Assembly (NCBI GenBank): GCA_017942105.1
Contig: JAGAVE010000094.1
Location: 1-49,006 of the forward strand
Length of the DNA stretch: 49,006 bases
Source: Clostridia bacterium
Lineage (GTDB): Bacteria; Bacillota; Clostridia; Oscillospirales; Acutalibacteraceae
Reading direction: 5' to 3'
Part shown: positions 1 to 8,859 of the stretch, piece after piece
Layout: each line of letters opens with the position of its first letter
Position numbering within the stretch: the stretch's first letter is position 1
The notes under the pieces: generated by a model
The model's database searches: none
What the model was told of the DNA's origin: nothing
What the model saw: the letters and a program-made list of their open reading frames with translations, nothing else
Translations under genes and position numbers: made by a program

Positions 1-2
1 AA

Positions 3-671
3 GCTCTTAACACAGCTCTTGATAACCTCAAGGCTAAGGAAGTTGTATCAAGCATCTCAACAATCAACTGGACACCGTCAGAGGATACTCATAACACATT
101 CTCAGTTGCAGTAACCGGCAGAATGTCTATGATCCAGTTCATCGAAATGGACGGCGGTACAAGAACATACGACAGATACAATAAGAACGTTACAATCGTT
201 AGCTACAACGCAGCAGGCGAAGAAGTTAACTCACTCAGCCGTGACGTTGCTTACGAAGTCTGGACAATCAACACAAACCTTATCGGACCTGACGTTAAGG
301 CACGTGCTAAGTACCTCGAAGGTACATCATACAAGTGGGAAACAGAGACATACAACTTCACAGTTGAAACTCTTGCTCCTACATTCGACGCTGATGTTCG
401 TTCAATCACTCCTGCAGCTACAGCAGGTAAGAAGGGCGCAGTTGCTACAACAGTAGTAGTTGGTCCGGACGCTGAAGGTGTAAGATTCGTAATGGATAAC
501 GGCACAACAACAACTTACTATGCTGAAAAGGCTACAGTTCTTGATAACGGTGACCTTTCATTCACAGGTAATGCTTGGGCAAACAACGAAGGCCTTAACA
601 CAATCATCGTTAAGGTTAAGGTTAACGGTGCTTGGGTTGAAGCTGGTACAGTTGAGTACACAGTTGAATAA
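3..671 (+). CDS. C-terminal part of a secreted or cell-surface protein (partial, runs off the left edge)
   Basis: The reading frame is open from the first complete codon to a TAA at 669-671, so the gene starts outside the window. The visible 222 residues are rich in Thr, Val, Asn and Ala and read as beta-strand segments, as in extracellular Ig-like or fibronectin-like modules. There is no catalytic motif that I recognise. I see no LPxTG-type sorting signal and no membrane anchor at the C-terminus, which ends in a TVEYTVE strand. Codon choice is strongly biased to ACA, GTT, AAC and CTT, as expected for a highly expressed gene. A strong intrinsic terminator follows at 695-725. An in-frame ATG at 123 exists, but the frame upstream continues in the same style, so it is not the start. 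Function unknown. Confidence 0.75.
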   Translation, partial: ALNTALDNLKAKEVVSSISTINWTPSEDTHNTFSVAVTGRMSMIQFIEMDGGTRTYDRYNKNVTIVSYNAAGEEVNSLSRDVAYEVWTINTNLIGPDVKARAKYLEGTSYKWETETYNFTVETLAPTFDADVRSITPAATAGKKGAVATTVVVGPDAEGVRFVMDNGTTTTYYAEKATVLDNGDLSFTGNAWANNEGLNTIIVKVKVNGAWVEAGTVEYTVE

Positions 672-694
672 TCCTACTCTTAACTAAATCCTCT

Positions 695-730
695 GGGGTT
701 GCGTGGAAACACGCAACCCCTTTTTCTTTT
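695..730 (+). terminator. Intrinsic terminator after the first gene
   Basis: A perfect 11-bp stem (GGGGTTGCGTG at 695-705, CACGCAACCCC at 710-720) closes a GAAA tetraloop and is followed directly by a T-rich tract from 721. Confidence 0.95.
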
Positions 731-733
731 TCA

Positions 734-762
734 TTGAAGATTTAAAAGACTTGTGTTATAAT
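734..762 (+). promoter_or_regulatory. Sigma-A promoter for the HD-domain gene operon
   Basis: The -35 is TTGAAG at 734-739 and the -10 is TATAAT at 757-762, with a 17-bp spacer. It lies between the upstream terminator and the gene at 801 and could drive the four-gene run to 6280. Confidence 0.75.
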
Positions 763-800
763 GAAGCATACATCAGTTATTCAGATATGAGGCAAGCGCA

Positions 801-1430
801 ATGATAAATCTCGAATTACAATCGTATATAAATAAGAATATCATCCCTCTCTATGCGCTCAATGACGGTGGGCATTCCCTTTCGCATATTGATTATGTTG
901 TCAGAAGGAGTCTCGCGTTCGCGAAGCAGTATGAGGGGATAAATCTCGATATGGTTTATACCGTTGCCGCCTTTCACGATATTGCGCACCATATCGATAA
1001 AAAGAATCACGAAAAGCTTTCTGCTGAGGTGTTTTATTCCGATGAGCGGATGAAATCGTTTTTTACGCAGGAGCAAAGGATTGTCATAAAAGAAGCGATT
1101 GAAGACCATCGTGCTTCGCTTGAAGGTGTACCGAGGAGTGACTATGGAAAAATCATTTCTTCTGCTGACCGTTCAACCGATGCCGAGGAGTTTCTTCGTC
1201 GCACCCACGCTTACACTCTGCGATATTTTCCGGGTATATCTGAGGAAGAAATCGTTGAGCGTGCCTATAAACATACTCTCGAAAAATACGGTGACAAAGG
1301 CTACGCGAAGCACTATGTCATCGATGAGGAATATGAAAAATTCAGAGAGTACATTAATTCGATTTTAAAAGACAAAGCGGTCTTTTCAGAAAAATATAAA
1401 CAAATCAATCAGGTGAAAACAGATGTCTGA
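801..1430 (+). CDS. HD-domain phosphohydrolase-like protein
   Basis: This 209-residue soluble protein has the HD superfamily metal-site pattern: His29 in SHIDYV, the His59-Asp60 doublet in AAFHDIAHH, His103, and Asp123 in SSADRS. HD proteins are metal-dependent phosphohydrolases acting on nucleotides or cyclic phosphates, but nothing here fixes the substrate. There is no signal peptide or membrane segment. The ATG at 801 has a GAGG site eight bases upstream. The last 8 bases overlap the start of the TetM-like GTPase gene, so the two are probably translationally coupled. Family confidence is high; specific function is unknown. Confidence 0.8.
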   Translation: MINLELQSYINKNIIPLYALNDGGHSLSHIDYVVRRSLAFAKQYEGINLDMVYTVAAFHDIAHHIDKKNHEKLSAEVFYSDERMKSFFTQEQRIVIKEAIEDHRASLEGVPRSDYGKIISSADRSTDAEEFLRRTHAYTLRYFPGISEEEIVERAYKHTLEKYGDKGYAKHYVIDEEYEKFREYINSILKDKAVFSEKYKQINQVKTDV

Positions 1431-3435
1431 TCTTTTTCATAACATAGGAATACTTGCGCATGTTGACTCAGGCAAAACGACACTTACTGAACAGCTTCTA
1501 TACCTTACGGGAGCGATTCGCAACGCAGGAAGTGTTGATGCGGGAACAACGGCGACGGACAGCCTTTCTGTTGAAAAGCAGAGGGGAATTTCTGTGCGCA
1601 CCTCTACCGCCTCCGCAGAGTGGAAGGGCATTACAATTAATATAATTGACACACCCGGTCATATTGACTTTGCGGGTGAGGTTGAAAGGGCGATTTCTGC
1701 TCTTGATTATGCAGTTGTAATCGTTTCTGCAGTCGAGGGCGTGCGAGCCCATACGGAAAACATACTTAAATCGCTCGATGCCGCAAATTTGCCGAGGATA
1801 ATTTTTATAAATAAGACGGACAGAACGGGTGCAGATACATCCCGTGTTATAAATGAATTAAAGAGCATCTCTTCGCAGTCGCACCTTGTTCTTACTGAGT
1901 TTGCCGACGATTCATCCGACAACCCTAATGTGAAAATGATTGACGGTGATGCGTTCAGATTCAGTGCTACAGAGTCTTTGGCAGATATCTGCGATGAGGC
2001 CGCCGACGCATTTTTGAGCGATGAGGTTCTTTCTTTGAAAAGAGCTGAAGAGCTTGTACGGCAGGAGATTTCTTCGTGCCGTCTGACTCCCGTTGTTTTC
2101 GGCAGTGCAAAATATTCAATCGGAATAGAAGAGCTGGCAGACGCTCTCGTTAAATATATGCCCGATGCCAAGAGAAGAAAAACTGACGATTTGTGCGGAA
2201 TTATTTTTAAAATAGAGCACGATAAAACTCTTGGCAAGATTTCGCACATAAGGCTTTTTGGCGGAGAGATTGCCAACCGTGACGAGGTCGCGCTTTTTGC
2301 ACCTGAAGAAAAAATAACAGTTCAGTCTGATGCTGTTGAGATTGAGGCAAAGCCCCCCGTCAAAGAAAAGGTTTCGCAGATAAAGAAATTCTGCGGAGCT
2401 CGCAGTACGGATACGGGGATTATAAAAAGCGGAGATGTTGCGGCGGTCTGCGGTCTGCCTTCGGCTAAGACGGGGCATTTCGTTGGCTCTGTTGCCGTCA
2501 GCGAATCTGCAAAGCTCGTCAATCCCTTCCTCCGCGTAAAGGTGACGCCGTCAGATTCAGATCCGCTTAAGGTTCCTGCTCTCGCCGCAGCTCTGAGCGA
2601 GCTTTCCGATGAAGAACCGTATATTGATGCAAGATGGGAAAACGGGCAGAAGGAAATAACAATCAGCACAACGGGAAGAATTCAGCTCGAGGTGCTTGGA
2701 AATCTTCTTAAGGAAAGATACGACCTTTCGGCAGAGTTTTCACCGCCGACGGTTATTTATAAAGAAACACCGTCTGCAAAAGGTTTTGCAAAAGCAAGGT
2801 ATACGATGCCGAAGCCCTGCTGGGCAGTGGTTGAGTTTTTGCTCGAACCGATGCCGAGGGGATATGGCGTTTCCTACCACGGAAGATTACCTTCAAACCA
2901 ATGCTTTTATCGATATCAGTCGCATATTCGCTCATCGTTCAATTCCTGCCTCGAACAAGGTCTTTACGGCTGGGAGGTAACGGATTTCAAATGCACCCTT
3001 ATAGGCGGTGAGCATCATACGATACATACGCATCCGCTGGATTTTTTCGTTTGCACGCCTATGGCATTTATGAACGGACTTTCAGAAATCGGCTCAACGA
3101 TTCTCGAACCCCTTCTTAAAATAAGGGTAACTGCACCCGAAGAGCTTTCGGGAAGGGTTTTTTCCGAAATAATTAAAATGGGTGGCGAATATGATACTCC
3201 CGTCATCCGTTCAGGCATCGCAACGCTTGAAGCGATTGTACCCGTTGCAACATCGATGAATTTTCCTGAAAGGCTTGCAACGCTTTCTTCGGGTAAGGCT
3301 GTTCTTTCGCAGAGTTTTTACGGTTACCGTGAGTGCAGCGACGGGGAAGAGCATATAAACCCGAGGCGTGGTGTCAATCCTCTTGACCGCTCCAAGTGGA
3401 TTTTGTGGGCAAGGGGAGCATACCAATCAGAATGA
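1423..3435 (+). CDS. TetM/EF-G-like ribosomal protection-type GTPase
   Basis: This 670-residue translation-factor GTPase has G1 AHVDSGKTT at 12-20, a KQRGI switch region near 52-56, G3 DTPGH at 76-80, G4 NKTD at 130-133 and a GSAK motif. The downstream half follows the plan of tetracycline ribosomal protection proteins, including an EQGLYGWEVTD stretch in domain IV close to that of TetM/TetO, and a C-terminal PRR...LDR...W segment. It is about 30 residues longer than TetM. RPP-family members bind the EF-G site of the ribosome and can dislodge tetracycline. Its setting beside HD and HAD enzymes, with no transfer signs, suggests a housekeeping paralogue, so resistance cannot be asserted. AGGTGA six bases upstream supports the ATG at 1423. 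Confidence 0.85.
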   Translation: MSDLFHNIGILAHVDSGKTTLTEQLLYLTGAIRNAGSVDAGTTATDSLSVEKQRGISVRTSTASAEWKGITINIIDTPGHIDFAGEVERAISALDYAVVIVSAVEGVRAHTENILKSLDAANLPRIIFINKTDRTGADTSRVINELKSISSQSHLVLTEFADDSSDNPNVKMIDGDAFRFSATESLADICDEAADAFLSDEVLSLKRAEELVRQEISSCRLTPVVFGSAKYSIGIEELADALVKYMPDAKRRKTDDLCGIIFKIEHDKTLGKISHIRLFGGEIANRDEVALFAPEEKITVQSDAVEIEAKPPVKEKVSQIKKFCGARSTDTGIIKSGDVAAVCGLPSAKTGHFVGSVAVSESAKLVNPFLRVKVTPSDSDPLKVPALAAALSELSDEEPYIDARWENGQKEITISTTGRIQLEVLGNLLKERYDLSAEFSPPTVIYKETPSAKGFAKARYTMPKPCWAVVEFLLEPMPRGYGVSYHGRLPSNQCFYRYQSHIRSSFNSCLEQGLYGWEVTDFKCTLIGGEHHTIHTHPLDFFVCTPMAFMNGLSEIGSTILEPLLKIRVTAPEELSGRVFSEIIKMGGEYDTPVIRSGIATLEAIVPVATSMNFPERLATLSSGKAVLSQSFYGYRECSDGEEHINPRRGVNPLDRSKWILWARGAYQSE

Positions 3436-3450
3436 AAGAGGTGTTATAAA

Positions 3451-4209
3451 TTGAAAATCATCGGCAGTGACTATGACGGAACGCTCAATCACGGCGGAAT
3501 TGATGATAAAAAGCTCGCCGCAATCGAAAAATGGCGCAGTGCAGGCAATGTTTTTGCTCTCGTTAGCGGAAGAGGCCCCGACGGTGTTCTCGAATTATAT
3601 GAGGAAAAGAAATTTGGTTGTGACTATCTTATTGCGAATAACGGTGCTGTAATCCTTAAGCCTGACGGAACGGAGGTTTATGCTGCAAAATGCAAGGCTG
3701 AGCTAGCTGTACCTCTGCTTGAACATCTTTTTAAAAACGGTTGTGAGTGGGCTCACGTTCAGACCGAATTTTACTGCAGAGTGTTTGCGGATGAAAAGAA
3801 TTGCAAAAAAGAGGGCGAATACACCCTTGAGACTTTGCCTGAAATACCGTTTTTTACGCAGATTAACACTCAGCTCCCGACCTTTGAAGATTCTGCAAGG
3901 GTAACGGCGGCAGTGAATGAAGCTTTCGGTTCCGAGCTGAATCCTCTGCAGAACGGTGAATGTCTTGATATCGTCAGAAAAGATATAAATAAAGCGACGG
4001 GACTTTATATGCTTGCAGAAATGCTTTCGGCAGAGTATAATGATATCATAGCGGTCGGTGATAACATCAACGACACGCATATGATTGCTGAATTCCGTTC
4101 GTATGCGATGGAAAATTCCGTCGATTCAATAAAAGAACTTGCAGATTTCGTCACGCCCGGTGTTGCGGAGCTGATAAAAAAGGAATTGGAAGAAAACGCA
4201 ACATATTAA
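3451..4209 (+). CDS. HAD-superfamily (Cof-type) phosphatase
   Basis: This 252-residue protein has the HAD motif I DYDGTL (nucleophile Asp7, acid/base Asp9), a motif II serine in LVSGRG, and motif IV GDNINDTHM near the C-terminus. The spacing and large C2-type cap match Cof/YidA-like sugar-phosphate or cofactor phosphatases in the cytoplasm. The start is TTG at 3451, supported by GAGGTG seven bases upstream; no ATG is better placed. It lies 15 nt after the GTPase gene and 22 nt before the alpha-galactosidase, so it is probably co-transcribed. The substrate cannot be told from sequence. Confidence 0.85.
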   Translation: MKIIGSDYDGTLNHGGIDDKKLAAIEKWRSAGNVFALVSGRGPDGVLELYEEKKFGCDYLIANNGAVILKPDGTEVYAAKCKAELAVPLLEHLFKNGCEWAHVQTEFYCRVFADEKNCKKEGEYTLETLPEIPFFTQINTQLPTFEDSARVTAAVNEAFGSELNPLQNGECLDIVRKDINKATGLYMLAEMLSAEYNDIIAVGDNINDTHMIAEFRSYAMENSVDSIKELADFVTPGVAELIKKELEENATY

Positions 4210-4231
4210 CGAAACAGAAAGGTGAGTTTCA

Positions 4232-6280
4232 ATGTTTAAGTCAATACTCTCTCTTATCCAGGCGATTTTGTTTCTGGTTTCATCCTTTGCTGTGCCTGAT
4301 TCGAACTTCAAATTTTGGGTGGATCGCGCCGCTTATGATCTGACGGCAACTGCCGAGGTTTCATTCGACGCAATGACGGTCGAGGAAATGCAGGTCACTC
4401 AGGCTGAAAAAGATGCCTGCCGTGAATGGTACGAAGAGAATGTTCTCTGTGAGGATAACCCTGCTTATAACTTTAAATACGGAATTAAGTCCTTCAGAAA
4501 TAATGAGGATGAATGGACTTTTGATATCGGTGAAGAAGTTGCTGTAAGAGGCGGCAAGTCAACTATTATCACGCTGACTCATAAGGATAACGGACTTGTC
4601 GCAACGGTTGAGGCTGTTATTTATGAGGAAAGCGCGTCTTGCGAATGGACAGTTTTTATAACGAACACAGCCGAAGAAAAAGCACCTGTTATTTCAAAAT
4701 TCTATGCGGCAGATTGCAAGCTTCCAACGGGCAGGAACGCCGAAGTTTATTACAGTAAAGGCTCTGAACCTGCTCCCGATGATTTTGAACTTCTTAAGGC
4801 TGATGTTCCTATGACGGGTTTGCGTTTTAATGCAAACGGCGGTAGAACCGAATCCTGTCTTCCTTACTTTAATCTTAACGGCTCAGACTGCGGTGTTGTT
4901 CTTGCTGTCGGCTGGTCGGGTCAGTGGTTGACGAAGATTTCTCAGGGCATTGGCGATGTTAAGGTAAAGGTGTGTCAGGAAAGTCTGAGAGGTTATCTCG
5001 ATCCCGGTGAAACAGTTCGTTCTCCGCTTGTTTCGCTGACCTTCTATAATTCAGACAATGCTCTTAAAGGCTTCAATTGCTTCAGAAACTTCACTAAGGA
5101 TTGCATTTATCCCGAAGGAACAAAGCAGATAACAACATCGGGTGTTGGCGTTGAATTCCCCGAATCGACTATTGACAGCCTAGTTGCAAACATCAATTCA
5201 ATTCCCGATTGGTTTGCCGATGCGGTTGACTATTATTGGGTTGATGCAGGCTGGTATCCGATCAAAACAAACTGGGGAGACAGCGTAGGCAACTGGTATG
5301 TTAACCCGGAAAAGTTTGACCGAGGCTTCAAGGAGGTTTCGGACGCGGCGAATGCAAAGGGAATCGGCTGGCTTCTCTGGCACGAGCCTGAGCGTTGTTG
5401 TGTCGGCACAGAGGTTTACAACGAATGCATCAAGCACGAGGGTTGGCTTATTGAGCAGGAAGCAGATAGAAATATGGTCAATCTCGGCAATGAAGAATGT
5501 CTTGAATATATAACGGGAATTATGCAACGCTCAATCGATGAAAACGGTGTTGATTATTTAAGAATTGATAGTATCCCTGCACCTCTTGTTTTCTGGGAAA
5601 AAGGGGATGAAATGTGGAGCGACGGCAGAAAAGGCTTCGTTGAGAATCATTACATAACAAATCTTTATAAAATGTGCGATACTCTCAAAGAAAATAATCC
5701 CGGTTTGATGATTGATAACTGCTGCTCGGGCGGTAAGCGACTGGATATCGAAATGTCCAAGCGAGGTATCCCTCTCTGGAGAAGCGATTACAACTGTATG
5801 GACGAAAACGGTAACTCACCTGCAGATATCCTTGAAGCAACGCAGGCACAGACTTACGGAATCTCTTTCTGGCTCCCGTATAACGGAACCTGCGCTTATA
5901 TTGAAGGTGAATATGCAGATAGGTCAAATATCCTTTCTTGCTCTCAGCGTCTTGGTTATCAGGATATAAGACCGCATATGAACGGTAATTATTATCCTCT
6001 GACATATGGCGGAACGGATACGGGAAAGTTTCTTGCAATGCAGTTTGACGAGGATGCAAACGAGGGTATGGCTCTTATCTATAAGCGTGAAAATGTTGCA
6101 GAAGACAATTATACATTGAAGCTCAACGGACTTGACCCTGAAAAAACTTATGTACTTTATGATTATGACAATCCTGAAGAAACATTTGAAATGACGGGTA
6201 AAGAGCTTATGGAAAAAGGTAAGGAGCTTACAATAAGCGAAACTCCGAAAGCTGTTATCATCGTATATAAAGCAAAATAA
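4232..6280 (+). CDS. Exported GH36-type alpha-galactosidase
   Basis: This 682-residue protein begins with a hydrophobic stretch of about 20 residues (SILSLIQAILFLVSSFA), which looks like a signal peptide although its positive N-region is weak. An N-terminal beta-rich region is followed by a (beta/alpha)8 domain with features of GH36/clan D: YYWVDAGWY, a GWLLWHEPER segment, LRIDS with the probable nucleophile Asp446, a CCSGGKRLD segment and WRSDYN with the probable acid/base Asp519. The canonical KWD nucleophile motif is RID here, so this is a divergent subfamily and galactosidase specificity is an inference. A beta-sandwich of about 90 residues ends the protein. It would release galactose outside the cell, complementing the cytoplasmic GH36 enzyme at 10592-12775. 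GGTGAG lies ahead of the ATG. Confidence 0.8.
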   Translation: MFKSILSLIQAILFLVSSFAVPDSNFKFWVDRAAYDLTATAEVSFDAMTVEEMQVTQAEKDACREWYEENVLCEDNPAYNFKYGIKSFRNNEDEWTFDIGEEVAVRGGKSTIITLTHKDNGLVATVEAVIYEESASCEWTVFITNTAEEKAPVISKFYAADCKLPTGRNAEVYYSKGSEPAPDDFELLKADVPMTGLRFNANGGRTESCLPYFNLNGSDCGVVLAVGWSGQWLTKISQGIGDVKVKVCQESLRGYLDPGETVRSPLVSLTFYNSDNALKGFNCFRNFTKDCIYPEGTKQITTSGVGVEFPESTIDSLVANINSIPDWFADAVDYYWVDAGWYPIKTNWGDSVGNWYVNPEKFDRGFKEVSDAANAKGIGWLLWHEPERCCVGTEVYNECIKHEGWLIEQEADRNMVNLGNEECLEYITGIMQRSIDENGVDYLRIDSIPAPLVFWEKGDEMWSDGRKGFVENHYITNLYKMCDTLKENNPGLMIDNCCSGGKRLDIEMSKRGIPLWRSDYNCMDENGNSPADILEATQAQTYGISFWLPYNGTCAYIEGEYADRSNILSCSQRLGYQDIRPHMNGNYYPLTYGGTDTGKFLAMQFDEDANEGMALIYKRENVAEDNYTLKLNGLDPEKTYVLYDYDNPEETFEMTGKELMEKGKELTISETPKAVIIVYKAK

Positions 6281-6285
6281 AAACG

Positions 6286-6317
6286 AAGGCTTGCGCTGAA
6301 AAGTGCAAGCCTTTTTG
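6286..6317 (+). terminator. Intrinsic terminator after the exported alpha-galactosidase
   Basis: The stem is AAGGCTTGC at 6286-6294 and GCAAGCCTT at 6305-6313, with a short loop and a run of five T. It ends the operon that starts near 760. Confidence 0.9.
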
Positions 6318-6370
6318 AATGCAATTTGCTTTTTGGGGTTTATTGTGATATTATTGCATAGGGTGATTTT

Positions 6371-6865
6371 ATGAATCCGTATATTATAATAGGGGTTATG
6401 GTTGTGATTGACCTTATAACCTTACCGATCATTATCAAAAAAATTCTGAAAAAAGACGGCAAAAACAAGGGCATAAAAATAGCTGTTCTTATAGCGGCTT
6501 TTGTTATTGTTGAAGCGGTATGCTCTTTCTTTTGTATTGAGTCGAATGTGTTTTTTGACCGCGAAGGAAATCAGTATAAATCGGCAGAAAGCATCGTCTA
6601 TTACGATAGAGAAGGGGTAAGCTATACCCTCCGCGAAACGGGAATGGCAAGAAAGCACTTTGTTTCAACGGACGGCAGAATTATGCGTATTGCCGAAAGG
6701 GCATATGTTGACAAGGACGGTTATCTTGTTTTTGATTTGAAAAACGAGTTTAAATCAGCAGAAAAGGAAGGCGTTTATAAGGATGCCGACGGTAACGAGT
6801 ATTATAAAGCTGAGGATGTCAGTTGGAAACGCAACGGAGAAATACAAACGGGAAATGGCAAATAA
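6371..6865 (+). CDS. Membrane protein with repeated Y-x-D-x-(D/E)-G motifs
   Basis: I do not recognise this 164-residue protein. It has two hydrophobic segments near the N-terminus (about residues 3-23 and 37-56) separated by a lysine-rich loop, then a hydrophilic tail of about 100 residues. The tail carries at least four short repeats: FFDREGNQY, YYDREGVSY, YVDKDGYLV and YKDADGNEYY, plus a weaker STDGRIM, which suggests a repeated beta-hairpin fold. With a Lys-rich loop inside, the tail would also be outside only if the topology is reversed, so its side is uncertain. It is monocistronic: a terminator precedes it and a promoter for the next gene follows. Confidence 0.7.
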   Translation: MNPYIIIGVMVVIDLITLPIIIKKILKKDGKNKGIKIAVLIAAFVIVEAVCSFFCIESNVFFDREGNQYKSAESIVYYDREGVSYTLRETGMARKHFVSTDGRIMRIAERAYVDKDGYLVFDLKNEFKSAEKEGVYKDADGNEYYKAEDVSWKRNGEIQTGNGK

Positions 6866-6897
6866 TATCCTTTTTGGTATATAATTGTCAGAAATCG

Positions 6898-6926
6898 TTG
6901 ACTTTTATTTTCTGAAATGGTAGAAT
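6898..6926 (+). promoter_or_regulatory. Sigma-A promoter for the NhaC-type antiporter gene
   Basis: The -35 is TTGACT at 6898-6903 and the -10 is TAGAAT at 6921-6926, with a 17-bp spacer. The -10 is preceded by TGG, an extended -10. Confidence 0.75.
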
Positions 6927-6992
6927 TTCCATAATAAAAATGAATATGGTTTTGCACTATATCCGTTTTAAAAATATTGGAGGGTTTAAACT

Positions 6993-8669
6993 ATGTCAAA
7001 AACAAAGAAAATTGTCTTGGCTGTAGTTGCAGTTGCAATCGTTGCTCTTCTTGTTTTTGCCGCTTTTAACGGCGGTCATTTGGCAACAGAAGCTTGCGTT
7101 GATTGCGGTGGTGCAGGTCTTGTTGAAGAAGCAGCTTGCGAAACCTGCGGCGGTGAAGGCAAAGTAACAGCATCCTGGTGGGCTCTTGTTCCTCCGGTTA
7201 TCGCTATCGGACTTGCTCTTATCACAAAGGAAGTTTACAGCTCCTTGTTTATAGGTATTGTTGCAGGTGCGCTCCTCGGTTCCAACTTCAATTTCACAGG
7301 CACAATGGATCTTATAACAAACGATGCTTTGATTTCAGCGGTATCGGGAACAGCAGGTATTTTTATTTTCCTCGTTGTTCTTGGTGTTATCGTTGCTCTT
7401 ATCAATAAGTCGGGCGGTTCTGCAGCTTTCGGCAGATGGGCAGAGAAGAACATTAAGTCAAGAGTCGGCGCAATGCTCGCTACTTTTGTTCTCGGCGTTC
7501 TTATTTTCATCGATGACTATTTCAACTGCCTTACGGTCGGCTCTGTTATGCGTCCCGTTACGGACAGCAAAAAGGTTTCGCGTGCTAAGCTTTCATATCT
7601 TATCGACGCAACAGCAGCACCTATCTGTATGATCGCTCCGATTTCATCATGGGCGGCAGCAGTTTCTTCATACGCTCCCGAAGGTGAAGGCCTTAAGCTC
7701 TTCATCAGTGCAATTCCTTATAACTTCTATTCTCTTCTTACTCTTGTTTTCGTTGTTGCAATCAGCGTTATGAAGTTTGATTACGGCCCGATGAGAATTC
7801 ACGAGGTTAACGCAAAGCTTAAGGGTGACCTTTACACTTCAGGCGACAAGGCTGAGGTTGCAGACGAAGGTCATTCGGAGAAGGGTAGAGTTCTCGATCT
7901 TATTCTTCCGATTCTCGTTCTTATCGTAGCTTGTGTATTTGCTCTTGTTTACAACGGCGGTATCCTTGAAGGCGCAAACTTTATCGATGCTTTCTCAAAT
8001 ACAGACGCAACAGTCGGTCTTCCCTGGGGTAGCATTATTGCTCTTGTTTTTGCTATTGCATACTTCTGCATCCGTAAGGTTGTTACATTCAAAGAAGCTA
8101 TGGAAGCTATTCCAAAGGGCTTCATCGCAATGGTTCCGGCTATCCTTATTCTTACATTCGCAACAGCTCTTAAGAACATGACAGGAGTTCTCGGTGCTCA
8201 GCCGTTTGTAAATTCCGTTATGACGAATGTTCCCGAAAGCTTTGCAAGCTTTATCCCTGCAATCGTATTCCTTGTTGCTTGCTTCATTTCTTTTGCAACA
8301 GGTACATCATGGGGTACTTTCGGTATTCTTATTCCGATTGTTATGACTATCTTCGAAGCAGGCGATCCGCTTCAGATTATTGCGATGTCGGCTTGCCTTG
8401 CAGGTTCAGTCTGCGGCGACCACTGCTCACCGATTTCTGATACAACAATTATGTCATCAGCAGGCGGCCAGTGTAACCACCTTAACCATGTTTCAACACA
8501 GCTTCCGTATGCAATCTCTGTTGCGGCGATTTCTTTGGTTATGTATATTCTTGCAGGCTTTGTTAAGAATGTAGTAATCGTTCTCCCTGTTGGTATCGCA
8601 GTAACAGTTGTATTCCTCTTCCTTATGAAGCTTATTATGGTGAAGAAATACGGCAAAGAAAATGTTTAA
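6993..8669 (+). CDS. NhaC-family Na+/H+ antiporter with an N-terminal zinc-knuckle insert
   Basis: This 558-residue polytopic membrane protein has the plan of the NhaC/MleN-like antiporter family, with conserved segments such as IFIDDYFNCLTVGSVMRP, DATAAPICMIAPISSW, FATGTSWGTFGI and GDHCSPISDTT. Such carriers exchange Na+ (or organic anions) for H+ across the cytoplasmic membrane. An oddity lies between TM1 (about 7-25) and TM2: two DnaJ-style CxxCxGxG motifs, Cys35/Cys38 and Cys49/Cys52. With the KTKK start inside, this knuckle would face outward. The ATG at 6993 has GGAGGG upstream. It has its own promoter and a strong terminator, so it is a single-gene unit. Antiporter family is confident; ion and substrate are not. 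Confidence 0.88.
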   Translation: MSKTKKIVLAVVAVAIVALLVFAAFNGGHLATEACVDCGGAGLVEEAACETCGGEGKVTASWWALVPPVIAIGLALITKEVYSSLFIGIVAGALLGSNFNFTGTMDLITNDALISAVSGTAGIFIFLVVLGVIVALINKSGGSAAFGRWAEKNIKSRVGAMLATFVLGVLIFIDDYFNCLTVGSVMRPVTDSKKVSRAKLSYLIDATAAPICMIAPISSWAAAVSSYAPEGEGLKLFISAIPYNFYSLLTLVFVVAISVMKFDYGPMRIHEVNAKLKGDLYTSGDKAEVADEGHSEKGRVLDLILPILVLIVACVFALVYNGGILEGANFIDAFSNTDATVGLPWGSIIALVFAIAYFCIRKVVTFKEAMEAIPKGFIAMVPAILILTFATALKNMTGVLGAQPFVNSVMTNVPESFASFIPAIVFLVACFISFATGTSWGTFGILIPIVMTIFEAGDPLQIIAMSACLAGSVCGDHCSPISDTTIMSSAGGQCNHLNHVSTQLPYAISVAAISLVMYILAGFVKNVVIVLPVGIAVTVVFLFLMKLIMVKKYGKENV

Positions 8670-8684
8670 TTGCTGAATTTTTCA

Positions 8685-8713
8685 GACCCTGACTTCGGTC
8701 GGGGTCTTTTTCT
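8685..8713 (+). terminator. Intrinsic terminator after the antiporter gene
   Basis: The stem is GACCCTGAC at 8685-8693 and GTCGGGGTC at 8698-8706 (one T-G wobble). It closes a TTCG tetraloop and is followed by a T tract. Confidence 0.95.
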
Positions 8714-8748
8714 TTGGAATATCGTATGAACAAATTCTAAATTTTATT

Positions 8749-8757
8749 TGATATAAT
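8749..8757 (+). promoter_or_regulatory. Probable extended -10 promoter for the PpiC foldase gene
   Basis: TGA followed by TATAAT at 8752-8757 makes an extended -10. No good -35 hexamer is visible 16-18 bp upstream. The 5' UTR would be about 95 nt. Confidence 0.5.
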
Positions 8758-8859
8758 CAAAAAAATACTCATTTTCTCTTGTAAAAATCTTTCAAATAGT
8801 TTAAAATACATGTGTTATGCCGTATCCTGCGGCGAAAACATATGTAAAGGATGAAAAAT

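Noticed and set aside
1423..3435. Naming the TetM-like protein as a tetracycline resistance gene
   Set aside because: Family similarity alone is not enough; no transfer element, no tet-type leader peptide, and its length and C-terminus differ from TetM.
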